Origin: Nitrospira sp.
GTDB lineage: Bacteria; Nitrospirota; Nitrospiria; Nitrospirales; Nitrospiraceae
DNA length: 61,706 nt
Direction: 5' to 3'
Assembly: GCA_015903945.1 (NCBI GenBank)
Contig: JABMDL010000005.1
Coordinates: 1 to 61,706 of the forward strand
In this document: positions 44,339 through 53,083 of the stretch, piece by piece
Layout: every line of letters begins with the position of its first letter
Numbering within the stretch: position 1 is the first letter of the stretch
Position numbers and translations under genes: made by a program
The notes under the pieces: model-generated
The model's input: only the letters and a program-made list of their open reading frames with translations
What the model was told of the DNA's origin: nothing
The model's database searches: none

Positions 44339-46864
44339 TTATCGTGTTGCCCGTTTGGATTTCGCCGTTGGCGGTGCCGTGAGCGGATCGTCCGGCCAAT
44401 GGTGCTTCGGATAGCGGCCACGCAGTTCTTTGCGCACGTCGTGATAGGATCCGGTCCAGAATCCGGCCAGATCTTGCGTGACCTGCACCGGGCGTTTGGC
44501 CGGCGAGAGCAGGTGCAGCAGCACCGGAACCTTTCCTCCGGCGACCCGCGGGGTCTCTTTGCAGCCGAACATTTCTTGCAATCGCACGGCCAACACGGGC
44601 AGATCGGTTGTGTCGTAGTCGATCCGAATGGTCGATCCACTGGGCACGGTGAGGTGGGTCGGAGCGAGGCGGTCCAGGTCGCGTCTCTGCTCCCAGGTGA
44701 GTAGAGATTGGAGGGGCTGCGTCAGATTTACCCGTTGGACGCGCTCAAGCGTCGTCATGCCGTTCAGATAGGGGCCGAGCCACCCCTCAAGCGATTGGAG
44801 CAAGGCTGGATCCGACAGGTCCGGCCAGGAAGAATCGGGGCCTTCGATGCGTTTGAGAAAGGCGACTCTTGCCCGCCACTGCCGCAGTTCCGGTGTCCAA
44901 GCCAATGTCTCCACACCTGCCCGTCGCACGCCATTCATCAGGGCTCCGATGACCAAGGCGGGGTCCGGCTTCGAGAGCGCCTGTTCAGACAGCACTAACG
45001 AACCGAGCCGCCGCTGCCGTGACGCGCGCACTGAGGCCGTCTGTTCGTCCCAGTCGACTACTTCAGCCGTGACGATCTGGGTCGTGTACAGATCCTCGAT
45101 ATCCTCACGCGAAATCGGGGCAGCCAGGTCGATGCGTGCCCATTGAGACCCGGCGTCCAGGTCAGCGATGACGAGATAGGGTTCCGACGCCAACGGGTCC
45201 GGGTGGATAAAGAGGGCACCCCGGCCGTTCGTCAAGAGGTAGCGCGCCTCGGTGCCCGGTTGACGTTGGGCAATCCGGTCGGGGTAGGCGAGCGCCAACA
45301 GGGGGCCCACCTGCTCCAGACCCGTATCGCGGTCGGCTGGTGAGCGGTCAGGAGTTTGGATCAGCTGCCGTTTCCACAACGCTGCGGTCTGTTTCACTCG
45401 GTGGAGTACGCCACGATCAGCCGTCGATCCATCCAGCTGGTCACGTTCGTCACGCAACAGGTCGACCCTGCTTCTGAAATCCACGTGCTTTGCGGACGAC
45501 GGACCGCGGAATGGGTCACGCTCGCCAAGCAGCGCAGCAAGATCGCAGGCCAGCCCGGCACAGTGCATGGGGACGGCTCGCAACAGCATATGGGACAGGC
45601 GTGGATGGAGGGGGAATTCCGCCATGCGTTTGCCGTGCGGGGTGATCCGGCCTGTGGCATCCAAAGCGCCCAGGCGAATCAACAGGTCCTTGCCCTGCGC
45701 CACTGGGCCCGCAGGCGGCGGACTCAACCAGGACAATTCCGACGGATCGGCCGTCCCCCACTGAGCCAAGTCCAACAGGAGTGGTGCCAGGTCTGCATTG
45801 AGGATCTCCGGCGGACGTCGAGGAGCGAGCGCCGCCTGTTCTTTCTCCGTCCAGAGCCGATAACAGATGCCCGGTTCCACACGGCCGGCTCGCCCCCGAC
45901 GCTGTTCAGCGGAATCGTGCGTGATCCGGATCGTCTCCAATCGGGTGAGCCCGGAACGCGGGTCAAATCGCGGGACGCGGAGGAGGCCGGCGTCGATCAC
46001 AATGCGGATACCGTCAATCGTGAGACTGGTTTCCGCAATCGATGTGGCCAACACCACCTTTCTCGTGCCGGGCGGGGCCGGCGCAATCGCGGCATCCTGT
46101 GTCTGGAGCGGCAAGTCGCCGTGGAGGGGCATGATGTGAACCGTCGGTCCCAGGCTGGCATCGCGCAACATCCGTTCGACGCCGCGGATCTCTGCCATGC
46201 CGGGCAAAAACACGAGCACGCTGCCCTGGTGACGGGCCAGCGCGCGTCGAATGGCGTGGGTAACGGCCGTGTCGAGGCGACCGGTGAGAGATTGATCGAG
46301 ATACCAGGTGTCGACGGGAAACATGCGACCCTCGCACCGGATTGTCGGAGCCTGGCCCAACAATTCGCTGACCGGTCCGCAATCCAACGTGGCGGACATG
46401 ACGAGGAGGCGGAGGTCCGGACGGAACAGCTTCTGGGTTTCGAGGGCCAGGGCCAAGCCCGTGTCGGCTTGCAGGCTGCGCTCATGGAATTCATCAAAAA
46501 TCACTGCTGCGTAGGCAGCCAGATCCGGATCGTGCTGAAGCATCCTGGTCAAAATGCCGTCAGTGACCACCTCAATTCGTGTCGAGGGGCCGACCTTTGT
46601 ATCGAGCCGCATGCGATAGCCAACGGTTGCGCCGACGGATTCTTGGAGCGTGTCCGCCATACGGTGAGCGGCGGCCCTGGCCGCCAGCCGGCGAGGTTCG
46701 AGCAGGAGCACGTTTCTGCCCAGGACCCACGATTGGTCGACGAGCGCCAACGGCACACGCGTCGTTTTTCCGGCTCCGGGTGGGGCGGTGAGGAGGGCGT
46801 TGCGTCCATTTGCAAGCGCATCGCGCAACGCGGGAAACACATCTTCTATTGGCAGGCGGGACAT
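44339..46864 (-). CDS. hrpB: ATP-dependent helicase HrpB
   Basis: 841 residues, DEAH-type helicase of the HrpB family. Walker A is in TAPPGAGKTTRVPLALVD, the DEAH box reads DEFHERS, motif VI is EQRRGRAGRVEPG, and the HrpB C-terminal domain ends with HHWPDDPLTAPP. HrpB is widespread but its substrate in bacteria is poorly known. The ATG at 46864 gives the usual start MSRLPIEDVFPALRDAL; an upstream ATG at 46918 is possible. It converges with the membrane protein gene and is divergent from the small gene at 46939. Confidence 0.95.
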   Translation of the reverse strand: MSRLPIEDVFPALRDALANGRNALLTAPPGAGKTTRVPLALVDQSWVLGRNVLLLEPRRLAARAAAHRMADTLQESVGATVGYRMRLDTKVGPSTRIEVVTDGILTRMLQHDPDLAAYAAVIFDEFHERSLQADTGLALALETQKLFRPDLRLLVMSATLDCGPVSELLGQAPTIRCEGRMFPVDTWYLDQSLTGRLDTAVTHAIRRALARHQGSVLVFLPGMAEIRGVERMLRDASLGPTVHIMPLHGDLPLQTQDAAIAPAPPGTRKVVLATSIAETSLTIDGIRIVIDAGLLRVPRFDPRSGLTRLETIRITHDSAEQRRGRAGRVEPGICYRLWTEKEQAALAPRRPPEILNADLAPLLLDLAQWGTADPSELSWLSPPPAGPVAQGKDLLIRLGALDATGRITPHGKRMAEFPLHPRLSHMLLRAVPMHCAGLACDLAALLGERDPFRGPSSAKHVDFRSRVDLLRDERDQLDGSTADRGVLHRVKQTAALWKRQLIQTPDRSPADRDTGLEQVGPLLALAYPDRIAQRQPGTEARYLLTNGRGALFIHPDPLASEPYLVIADLDAGSQWARIDLAAPISREDIEDLYTTQIVTAEVVDWDEQTASVRASRQRRLGSLVLSEQALSKPDPALVIGALMNGVRRAGVETLAWTPELRQWRARVAFLKRIEGPDSSWPDLSDPALLQSLEGWLGPYLNGMTTLERVQRVNLTQPLQSLLTWEQRRDLDRLAPTHLTVPSGSTIRIDYDTTDLPVLAVRLQEMFGCKETPRVAGGKVPVLLHLLSPAKRPVQVTQDLAGFWTGSYHDVRKELRGRYPKHHWPDDPLTAPPTAKSKRATR

Positions 46865-46938
46865 GGTAGGGTTCGCCGTCACGGACGGACTGTAACAGAC
46901 TTGCGACTGCGGCACCACGGAGAAGGAGTGCGCCGGTC

Positions 46939-47130
46939 ATGTATCAATGGACGAAGGATAAACCGACCGAGCCCGGCTGGTACTGGTTTCGTGGGGAGGC
47001 GCATGAGGCTGACCCATTCATCGTGCAGGTGGACACGGTCGGCCAATTTCAGTGGCCGGATGGAGGGTTTCAAGAAGTGACGCTGACCAAAGGAGAGTGG
47101 GCCGGTCCGATCAAAGAGCCAGAGGAATAG
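46939..47130 (+). CDS. Small hypothetical protein, Trp-rich
   Basis: 63 residues, MYQWTKDKPTEPGWYWFRGE and ending KEPEE. KPTEPGWYW is a start seen in many small proteins of unknown role whose fold has a conserved P-G-W-Y motif. AAGGAG lies just before the ATG. It is transcribed divergently from hrpB. No known partner. Confidence 0.65.
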   Translation: MYQWTKDKPTEPGWYWFRGEAHEADPFIVQVDTVGQFQWPDGGFQEVTLTKGEWAGPIKEPEE

Positions 47131-47145
47131 CCGATACCGATTGGT

Positions 47146-48006
47146 TCATCGTTCCGTATTCAACGTGATGAACTGCTGCTTCAAGAGTTGTACGCGCGTG
47201 AGATAAGTTCGTACATCGTGGTCTCCACACCGCTGGTGGGATGTAAGACGGAAGCGACGTGAAACAAAATCATGGCCTGCTCTGGCGCCACAGAGGTGAA
47301 TCACGGCGGCGAGGTTGTGCTTCTGTTGAGGCGTGGCCTGCGGCCGCATGGCGAGTTCTAGCGTGACACGGTGGTCAAGCAGGGCGGCAGTCATCTCAAT
47401 GGCATGGCTTGAAATCACACGGGTATAGAGGCTGTTAAACCAACAGGAATGGTGGTCATGCCAAGGGCCGTCTTCCGCCACATGATGGTCGTGTATACAG
47501 TATCGTCTCGCTGTGTGGAACGTCGCATCAGTCAGCTGAAACATTCCCACGGCGGTGGAAGCCGGTTGATACCAGGTCAAGGGATTCACGCTCCATTTCC
47601 AGCGCCAGTAGGTCCGGGCCACAGGATTGCCGTTGCCTTCCAGCTGGGCAAGTGCAGCGAGTAATTCCGGCGTGATGACCGACGTGGCGTGTTCGCGGAA
47701 CAGGGGGCCATACTCCTGCCAGCTTTCAGTCAGACTCTTATCCAGAGACCGATCCAGCGCGAACAACACCTCGGTTGGTTTGGTGATGGCGTGAAAGATC
47801 CAGTTAACGGTCAGGAACAGAAGCAGGACCACCACGGAGCCGATAAAGACTCTCGTGGCCAATGGGGTTTTTGAGACGGCATGGAAAACGGTGCCCGCCT
47901 CTCGCCATCGCCGGCGGGCGAAACGTTGAACGGCCTTCAGCCTGGGCCACGGGCGCGATCGACGGCGTACGCGTTGCCCCACACGCCGATTGGAACGAGC
48001 AGCCAT
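47146..48006 (-). CDS. Membrane-anchored SLT-type lytic transglycosylase-like protein
   Basis: 286 residues. A very basic N-terminus (RRVRRRSRPWPRLKA) is followed by one membrane helix at about residues 53-72 and a transglycosylase SLT-like domain. The catalytic glutamate is probably Glu123 in QLEGNGNP, with STAVGMFQLTDATF as the conserved substrate-groove segment. The usual ES becomes EG here. It would cut peptidoglycan glycan strands in the periplasm. His/Cys-rich segments after residue 165 are unusual. It converges with the gene at 46939. Confidence 0.75.
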   Translation of the reverse strand: MAARSNRRVGQRVRRRSRPWPRLKAVQRFARRRWREAGTVFHAVSKTPLATRVFIGSVVVLLLFLTVNWIFHAITKPTEVLFALDRSLDKSLTESWQEYGPLFREHATSVITPELLAALAQLEGNGNPVARTYWRWKWSVNPLTWYQPASTAVGMFQLTDATFHTARRYCIHDHHVAEDGPWHDHHSCWFNSLYTRVISSHAIEMTAALLDHRVTLELAMRPQATPQQKHNLAAVIHLCGARAGHDFVSRRFRLTSHQRCGDHDVRTYLTRVQLLKQQFITLNTER

Positions 48007-48057
48007 GCTGATACTATATCGTAATCGGCGCTGGATGCGGATGGGGGGACGGAGCTC

Positions 48058-48669
48058 TCACGGAGGAGGGACTTGCTGATCGAGCTGCATGCGTTGAGAG
48101 GAATCTTGATATTTGCCTCGCCAACTTCTGGCCTGATATTGTGCTTGTGCGATTTGACCGGGAGTCATGTTCTGGGCCAGCCGATTTCGCCGTTTGACGC
48201 CGTCCTCGTTACCGTGGGCTCCCGCCAGGTTATACCACTGATGCGCCTGTACCGAGTCTTTCGGCACACCGCGTCCGGTTTCAAAGTAGGCACCAATCGT
48301 AAACATCGCCTGTGGATGACCGTGGTCTGCCGCAAGACGGCACCAGCGTAATGCTTCCTGATAGTCTTGCGGCACACCGCGTCCCGCATCCGACAGGAGA
48401 CAGAGCCGGTAGAAAGCCTCCGAGTGCTGCTGGATGGCCGCCATGCGATACCAGCGGACCGCTTCGCCGTAGTCGCGGACCGATTGCTCGTACCGCAGGC
48501 CCAGGCGATATTGATCCTCGGAACTGCCTTGTTCAGCTGTCGCCCGTGCGTCATCGATGTTCGCGACAAGGTCATGGACGGCTACATAGGGCGATTTGGG
48601 CGGATCAATGCATCCAGACAAGGTGCTCAAGATTGCCATCGCGGCGAACATTCTCAGACTGGTTGGCAT
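48058..48669 (-). CDS. Sel1-repeat lipoprotein
   Basis: 203 residues. The signal MPTSLRMFAAMAILSTLSGC carries a lipobox with Cys20. The body has about three Sel1-like repeats (for example YRLGLRYEQSVRDYGEAVRW, then LLSDAGRGVPQDYQEALRWC and GAYFETGRGVPKDSVQAHQW), each with the G-x-G-V-x-x-D-x-x-x-A pattern. Sel1 lipoproteins are protein-binding scaffolds in the envelope. The open frame extends to 49011 but the ATG at 48669 has AGGGAG and begins the lipoprotein signal. Confidence 0.82.
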   Translation of the reverse strand: MPTSLRMFAAMAILSTLSGCIDPPKSPYVAVHDLVANIDDARATAEQGSSEDQYRLGLRYEQSVRDYGEAVRWYRMAAIQQHSEAFYRLCLLSDAGRGVPQDYQEALRWCRLAADHGHPQAMFTIGAYFETGRGVPKDSVQAHQWYNLAGAHGNEDGVKRRNRLAQNMTPGQIAQAQYQARSWRGKYQDSSQRMQLDQQVPPP

Positions 48670-48788
48670 GATACGCGCTCCCTTCTTCTTGTACGATTGA
48701 AAGCGTATAGGCATAGAGGACTGGCTCCACTGTAGCACAGAGTGCGCGTGGGGCCGAGGACGTTCGCCGAGATGGGGAGACCGTTCTC

Positions 48789-48817
48789 TTGACAGCTGCC
48801 GTTGCCGGTCGTAGTTT
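48789..48817 (+). promoter_or_regulatory. Putative sigma-70 promoter for the YqgE-like gene
   Basis: TTGACA at 48789-48794, 17 bp spacer, then TAGTTT at 48812-48817. The -35 box is perfect, the -10 box weak (four of six). Transcription would start near 48824, upstream of the ATG at 48855, which supports that shorter start for the protein. Confidence 0.4.
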
Positions 48818-48854
48818 GGGTCGAACCGTTCCCGCCAAGAGGCTGAAGAGTCGC

Positions 48855-49538
48855 ATGAGTCTGTTGCGATGTCTGGTTTTGTCGGCGTCTCGGCATTCAC
48901 CAAGCATTTGTGGGCGTGTTGCGCGGAGTACGCTTCAGACATGTCTGTGGGGCGGACTCCTGACGATCCTCTCTGTGGGGTCGGCTTCGGCTGAGGGAAC
49001 ATTCTTGCCATCGCCGCTCACAAAGGGCGTACTACTGGTGGCCAGCCCGTCGCTCAATGATCCGAACTTTCATCACACAGTCCTCTTGCTCGTCAAGCAC
49101 GGATCTGAGGGCGCGCTTGGTCTCGTGCTGAACCGCTCGACAAACGTCCTCCTGTCTCAGGTGTTGCCTCACCTCACGGCACTCAAGGGAACCGATCACC
49201 GACTGTCTGTTGGTGGGCCGGTGGAACCCACACGCCTTCTTTTGTTGTTCCGACTGAAGGAGGCCCCCGCAGACGCACGGCCGGTGATTGACGGATTATA
49301 TGTCGGGGGTACACCGGCGCTTTTGGAGCGCGTCCTCACCGAGGCTAAGCCAACCGAGGTCTTCCGGGCCTTCGCCGGGTATGCTGGCTGGGCGCCCGGA
49401 CAACTGGAAGTTGAAATGCGCCAAGGATCCTGGGGAGTGTTGCCGCTCGAGGGGATCGACATTTTCAGCAAAGACCCGGCTACTCTTTGGCCAGACAGTC
49501 TCGCCCGTCTCCAAGCTCCCAGGGTGATTGCCCGGTAA
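48855..49538 (+). CDS. YqgE/AlgH family protein with a signal peptide
   Basis: 227 residues from ATG 48855. The YqgE core is clear: GVLLVASPSLNDPNFHHTVL, GALGLVLNRSTNV, GYAGWAPGQLEVEM and the final GSWGVLPL. Most YqgE proteins are cytoplasmic and begin right at this core; this one has about 45 extra residues with a hydrophobic segment (TCLWGGLLTILSVGSASA) that looks like a signal peptide, so the protein may be exported. Function of the family is not settled. The frame extends to 48789, inside the promoter. Confidence 0.84.
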   Translation: MSLLRCLVLSASRHSPSICGRVARSTLQTCLWGGLLTILSVGSASAEGTFLPSPLTKGVLLVASPSLNDPNFHHTVLLLVKHGSEGALGLVLNRSTNVLLSQVLPHLTALKGTDHRLSVGGPVEPTRLLLLFRLKEAPADARPVIDGLYVGGTPALLERVLTEAKPTEVFRAFAGYAGWAPGQLEVEMRQGSWGVLPLEGIDIFSKDPATLWPDSLARLQAPRVIAR

Positions 49539-49700
49539 CGCCGTCTATTTTCTGGTGAAGTGCGCACTCCACTTTTCCCTCCCGCATTAGTACGGTCCTG
49601 GTGTTCCCAACAATAATCAGCGCTCCCAAGGATCCCGCCCCTGGTGCAACTGCGCAACGCTGCTTCCGTCGAGGCCAACGCATCGGCGCTGCGCACGGAA
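49539..49700. other. Intergenic, no gene seen
   Basis: Short frames only. The stretch leads into the decayed ABC-ATPase fragment at 49701. It may contain older parts of that pseudogene which I cannot recognise any more. Confidence 0.35.
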
Positions 49701-49848
49701 GTAGGATTAGGCAAGTGACTCATTGCAAGCCTGAAGAGCTGCCTGAAAGCGAGCAGCGCGGGTGGCAATTGCGCGGGCTCTGATGCAAATACCGAATCTG
49801 GTACTGGCCGACGAACAGACCGGCAACTTCGACTCTCATACCGGAGAG
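49701..49848 (+). pseudogene. Frameshifted relic of a LolD/MacB-type ABC ATPase
   Basis: Read in three frames, the segment gives VGLG, then [13 protein letters not shown], then [20 protein letters not shown] and [10 protein letters not shown]. These are the end of the helical domain, the signature (LSGGEQQ become LPESEQ), and Walker B of LolD-type ATPases (normally LADEPTGNLDSHTG). Frame changes occur near 49713 and 49760 and a TGA lies between. The Walker A half is missing. A clear pseudogene fragment, without any permease gene nearby. Confidence 0.7.
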
Positions 49849-50189
49849 CCCTATCCGTCCCGACAAGCCGCATCGTTTACATGCTGACGAGATGGTCGTC
49901 TAATCCTGCAGAGGTCGCCGCCTGTTACGGTGGGGGAATCAGTTAAACGGAGACTCCGTAATAGGTCCGAGGGCAGTCTAGTGAAAAAGTATCGTCATTG
50001 CCATGCGCCGAAAAGGCGTGAGCAGTAACACAAAGCCGCTAACTCATTAGTAGGGGTAGTGCTCTTTTCCCCTCAAAAGAGGAATGGCACATGCCCCGTA
50101 TTGCTAATAGACTCAGATCACTCTTGTGAATGGCTGCAAACGCATGATGGGCAAGGATTTCTATGAATTGAGAGAGCCGAGAATGAGGC
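49849..50189. other. Intergenic, no gene seen
   Basis: About 340 bp with short, unconvincing frames on both strands. It precedes the capsule locus and should contain its promoter. I could not find a good -35/-10 pair. Confidence 0.4.
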
Positions 50190-50435
50190 GTGAATGTGCC
50201 GATAAGCTCTGACGTGAACTGTTTGCGTGTACCAATCGGACACCTCCTGGGAGAATCCTGTCCCCGTTCAAAGGTGTCTGTCAATCCGGGTCACCTCAGG
50301 GCGACCTCATCCACAGTTGAGCAGATTGCGAGGCGGCACGGCGTGGACTTGAACAGTGTGATCTTCTCGCGATTGGCTGGTGATATGGAGACCAGCCAGT
50401 TTGCAAATGCCACGTGGGTGTCTGCTCATCAATGA
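50190..50435 (+). CDS. Small ORF coupled to the oxoamine synthase
   Basis: 81 codons from GTG 50190 to a TGA that overlaps the next ATG (ATGA at 50432). Only the overlap speaks for it. The second half (STVEQIARRHGVDLNSVIFS) is helical. In related loci an acyl carrier protein often sits upstream of such a synthase, but no DSL phosphopantetheine site is visible, so if it is a carrier remnant it is not functional. Confidence 0.3.
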   Translation: MNVPISSDVNCLRVPIGHLLGESCPRSKVSVNPGHLRATSSTVEQIARRHGVDLNSVIFSRLAGDMETSQFANATWVSAHQ

Positions 50436-51790
50436 GCGAAATCAATATGGCGAACGCACAAGGGTTCCAACATACCTCCCGGCTTAAGGATTGCCTCGCC
50501 CGGCAGGCGGCAGAGCACATGGGGAGAATTGCGGATCAGTCAGGAGTCACGGTCGAACGTGACATCGACATGAGGAAGGAAGCCTCTGATACATGGGATC
50601 GCTTCGATCGTCATCCTGGATATCAAGAAATTCGGCTGATTCAAGAAGTCGGCGCACGCTTAGGGGCGGGGAATCCCTTCTTCAAGGCGCATGAAGGTGT
50701 TGCAGGGGCCACTACCAGGATAAATGGCCGTGAGTACATCAATTTTGCCAGCTACAACTATCTGGGATTGTCGGGACATCCGAGCGTGTCCCAGGCTGCC
50801 ATTGAGGCCATTGGTCGGTACGGGACATCGGTGTCTGCCAGTCGGCTGGTTTCTGGAGAACGGCCGCTGCACCGGCAGCTGGAAGCAGCACTGGCTTGCA
50901 GCTACGGCGTAGCCGACGCCATTGTCTTCGTCAGCGGCCACGCGACGAATACGTCGACCATCGGCCACCTATTCGGCCCCAAGGATCTGATCTTATATGA
51001 TGCGCTGATTCATAACAGCGTGCTGCAAGGGGTAGCCCTCTCCGGGGCAAAGAGATTGGCGTTCCCTCACAACGACTGGGCCAGACTTGATGCGATATTG
51101 ACCAAGCGGCGGAGGCTCTTTGAACGGGTGCTCATCGTTCTTGAAGGCATATATAGCATGGATGGAGATTACCCGGACCTGCCTCGATTTATCGAACTCA
51201 AGAAAAGGCACCGCGCATGGCTCATGGTCGACGAGGCGCACTCTTTCGGAGTGATGGGAAAGACGGGCAAAGGAATCCGCGAACATTTCGGCCTCGATGG
51301 GCGCGACGTCGATATCTGGATGGGAACGCTCAGCAAGTCGCTGGCAAGCTGCGGAGGGTATATTGCCGGTGAGACTGCGCTGGTCGAACACCTGCGGTAT
51401 CGCGCGCCAGGTTTTGTGTACAGCGTCGGTATGGCACCGCCGATGGCAGCAGCAGCACTGGAGGCATTGCGGTACATTGAAACCCACCCTGAGCGAGTCG
51501 CGCGGTTGCAGGACAACGGCAGGCTGTTCTTCACACTGGCTCGCAACGCGGCCATCGATACCGGGTACTGCGCCGGCTTTGCAGTAGTACCAGCCATCAT
51601 AGGCAGTTCGTTGCGGACTGTGAACGTGGCCAATCTATTGTTCCAGCAGGGGATCAATGTGCAACCGATCCTGTACCCGGCCGTCCAAGAAAACAAGGCG
51701 CGGCTAAGATTTTTCATCTCGTGCGAGCATAGTGCAGAGCAAATACGGCGTACTGTGGATCTGTTGGCTGACGAGATCGCAAGAGGCTAA
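50432..51790 (+). CDS. Alpha-oxoamine synthase (BioF/serine palmitoyltransferase family)
   Basis: 452 residues from ATG 50432. PLP fold type I: FASYNYLGLSGHP at about 105-117, GTSVSASRLVSGERPLH at 131-147, VDEAHSFGVMG with Asp267, and the PLP lysine Lys302 in GTLSKSLAS. Such enzymes condense an acyl thioester with an amino acid. An N-terminal region of about 80 residues precedes the core, as in synthases that take acyl groups from a carrier protein. Position at the head of the capsule locus suggests it makes a lipid or amino-ketone part of the polymer anchor rather than biotin; bioF annotation would be a guess. Confidence 0.84.
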   Translation: MSEINMANAQGFQHTSRLKDCLARQAAEHMGRIADQSGVTVERDIDMRKEASDTWDRFDRHPGYQEIRLIQEVGARLGAGNPFFKAHEGVAGATTRINGREYINFASYNYLGLSGHPSVSQAAIEAIGRYGTSVSASRLVSGERPLHRQLEAALACSYGVADAIVFVSGHATNTSTIGHLFGPKDLILYDALIHNSVLQGVALSGAKRLAFPHNDWARLDAILTKRRRLFERVLIVLEGIYSMDGDYPDLPRFIELKKRHRAWLMVDEAHSFGVMGKTGKGIREHFGLDGRDVDIWMGTLSKSLASCGGYIAGETALVEHLRYRAPGFVYSVGMAPPMAAAALEALRYIETHPERVARLQDNGRLFFTLARNAAIDTGYCAGFAVVPAIIGSSLRTVNVANLLFQQGINVQPILYPAVQENKARLRFFISCEHSAEQIRRTVDLLADEIARG

Positions 51791-51853
51791 GGAGCCCCTT
51801 TCCGGCAGGCAAGAGCAGGAAGCAGAAGAGAAGAGACCACTGATGCAACTCCA

Positions 51854-53083
51854 ATGCTGCACACATCTGTAGAAGGCCTCAAATCCATCGGTCATGGGCT
51901 CCTGGCACGTATCAAAGGGGTGCCAGAGAGTGCCCCGGTACAGAGCCGTCCATCCAAGGGCGGCGTACATTTATGGCGTGGGCTGGTTGCACGTCTCAAG
52001 GGCATGAATGTTCTCTTTTTCTTCATTGTGGGTGTCCCCACATTGCTTTCCCTCCTGTACTTTGGGTTTCTCGCTTCCGATCGATATATTTCCGAGTCGA
52101 GTTTTGTTATCCGAGGCCCTGAACAGCAGGTAGCAGGTCCGCTGGGAACGTTCCTCAAAGGGGCTGGCTTTATTCGCTCCCAGGACGATGGATATGCGGT
52201 TCAAAACTTCATCCTTTCACGTGACGCATTGCGAGCGCTCGACAAACAGATGCATTTGCGTGAAGCCTTTACCAGAGAGAATGTCGACATCGTAAGCCGA
52301 TTCCCGGGCATTGAGTGGTGGGACGAGAGTTTTGAAGCACTGCACCGATACTACCTCCGGCATGTGGATGTCGAGCACGACGCCGTGTCGTCCGTCGTCA
52401 CATTGTCGACTCGCGCATATACCGCGGAAGACAGTGTTCGGATGAATCAATTGCTTCTTGATTTGAGCGAGTCGCTAGTCAATCAGCTCAACGACCGTGG
52501 TCGGCAGGATATGATTCGTTTTGCCTCCCGCGAAGTGGCCGAAGCTGAACAGAATGCCAAGACAGCGGCGCTCGCCCTCGCTCATTACCGTGATGAACAA
52601 GGCGTCATTGACCCAGAGCGGCAGTCCGCTATTCCCCTTCAACAGATCGGCAAGATGCAGGACGATCTGGTGTCCGCCAAAATCCAGCTTGCTCAATTGG
52701 AAATGTTGACGCCAGACTCTCCCCAGATTCCCGTGCTGCGACGGCGTGCGCAATCCCTAGAGACCGAAATCGGGTTCGAACGGCGCCGGGTGGCCGGAGG
52801 CCGTCAGTCGCTCGCAGGCAAGGCCGCAACGTTCCAGCGCCTTTCCCTTGAAAAGGATTTTTCCGATAAACAGCTTGCGATTGCGTTGACCTCCCTTGAG
52901 CAGGCGCGCAATGAAGCTCAGCGTAAGCAGCTGTACATTGAACGTATTACGCAGCCGCTCAAGCCTGATTCTCCGACAGAACCGAAGCGTATCAAGGGGG
53001 TGGCGGGCACTGTTCTGGTGACACTGATCATCTGGGGAATTGTGAGCCTGTTGGTGGCCGGCATCCGTGAGCATCATGAGTGA
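51854..53083 (+). CDS. kpsE: Capsule export inner-membrane protein KpsE/CtrB
   Basis: 409 residues, a polysaccharide co-polymerase-type protein of ABC-dependent capsule export. Membrane helices lie at about 52-72 (VLFFFIVGVPTLLSLLYFGF) and near the C-terminus (GVAGTVLVTLIIWGIVSLLV). The periplasmic part between them is long and coiled-coil (AEQNAKTAALALAHYRDEQG, LEMLTPDSPQIPVLRRRAQS), with SSFVIRG early on as in KpsE/BexC. It connects the ABC transporter with the outer-membrane channel KpsD. Its stop overlaps the kpsM start region. Confidence 0.9.
   Translation: MLHTSVEGLKSIGHGLLARIKGVPESAPVQSRPSKGGVHLWRGLVARLKGMNVLFFFIVGVPTLLSLLYFGFLASDRYISESSFVIRGPEQQVAGPLGTFLKGAGFIRSQDDGYAVQNFILSRDALRALDKQMHLREAFTRENVDIVSRFPGIEWWDESFEALHRYYLRHVDVEHDAVSSVVTLSTRAYTAEDSVRMNQLLLDLSESLVNQLNDRGRQDMIRFASREVAEAEQNAKTAALALAHYRDEQGVIDPERQSAIPLQQIGKMQDDLVSAKIQLAQLEMLTPDSPQIPVLRRRAQSLETEIGFERRRVAGGRQSLAGKAATFQRLSLEKDFSDKQLAIALTSLEQARNEAQRKQLYIERITQPLKPDSPTEPKRIKGVAGTVLVTLIIWGIVSLLVAGIREHHE

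Noticed and set aside
45356..47080. 574-codon frame antisense to hrpB
   Set aside because: The opposite strand encodes complete HrpB. The product is Arg/Gly/Gln-rich as expected of a shadow frame in high-GC DNA.
50432..51790. Calling the oxoamine synthase bioF
   Set aside because: It belongs to the same family, but sits in a capsule locus, has a long N-terminal extension, and no biotin genes are adjacent; bioA is 44 kb away.
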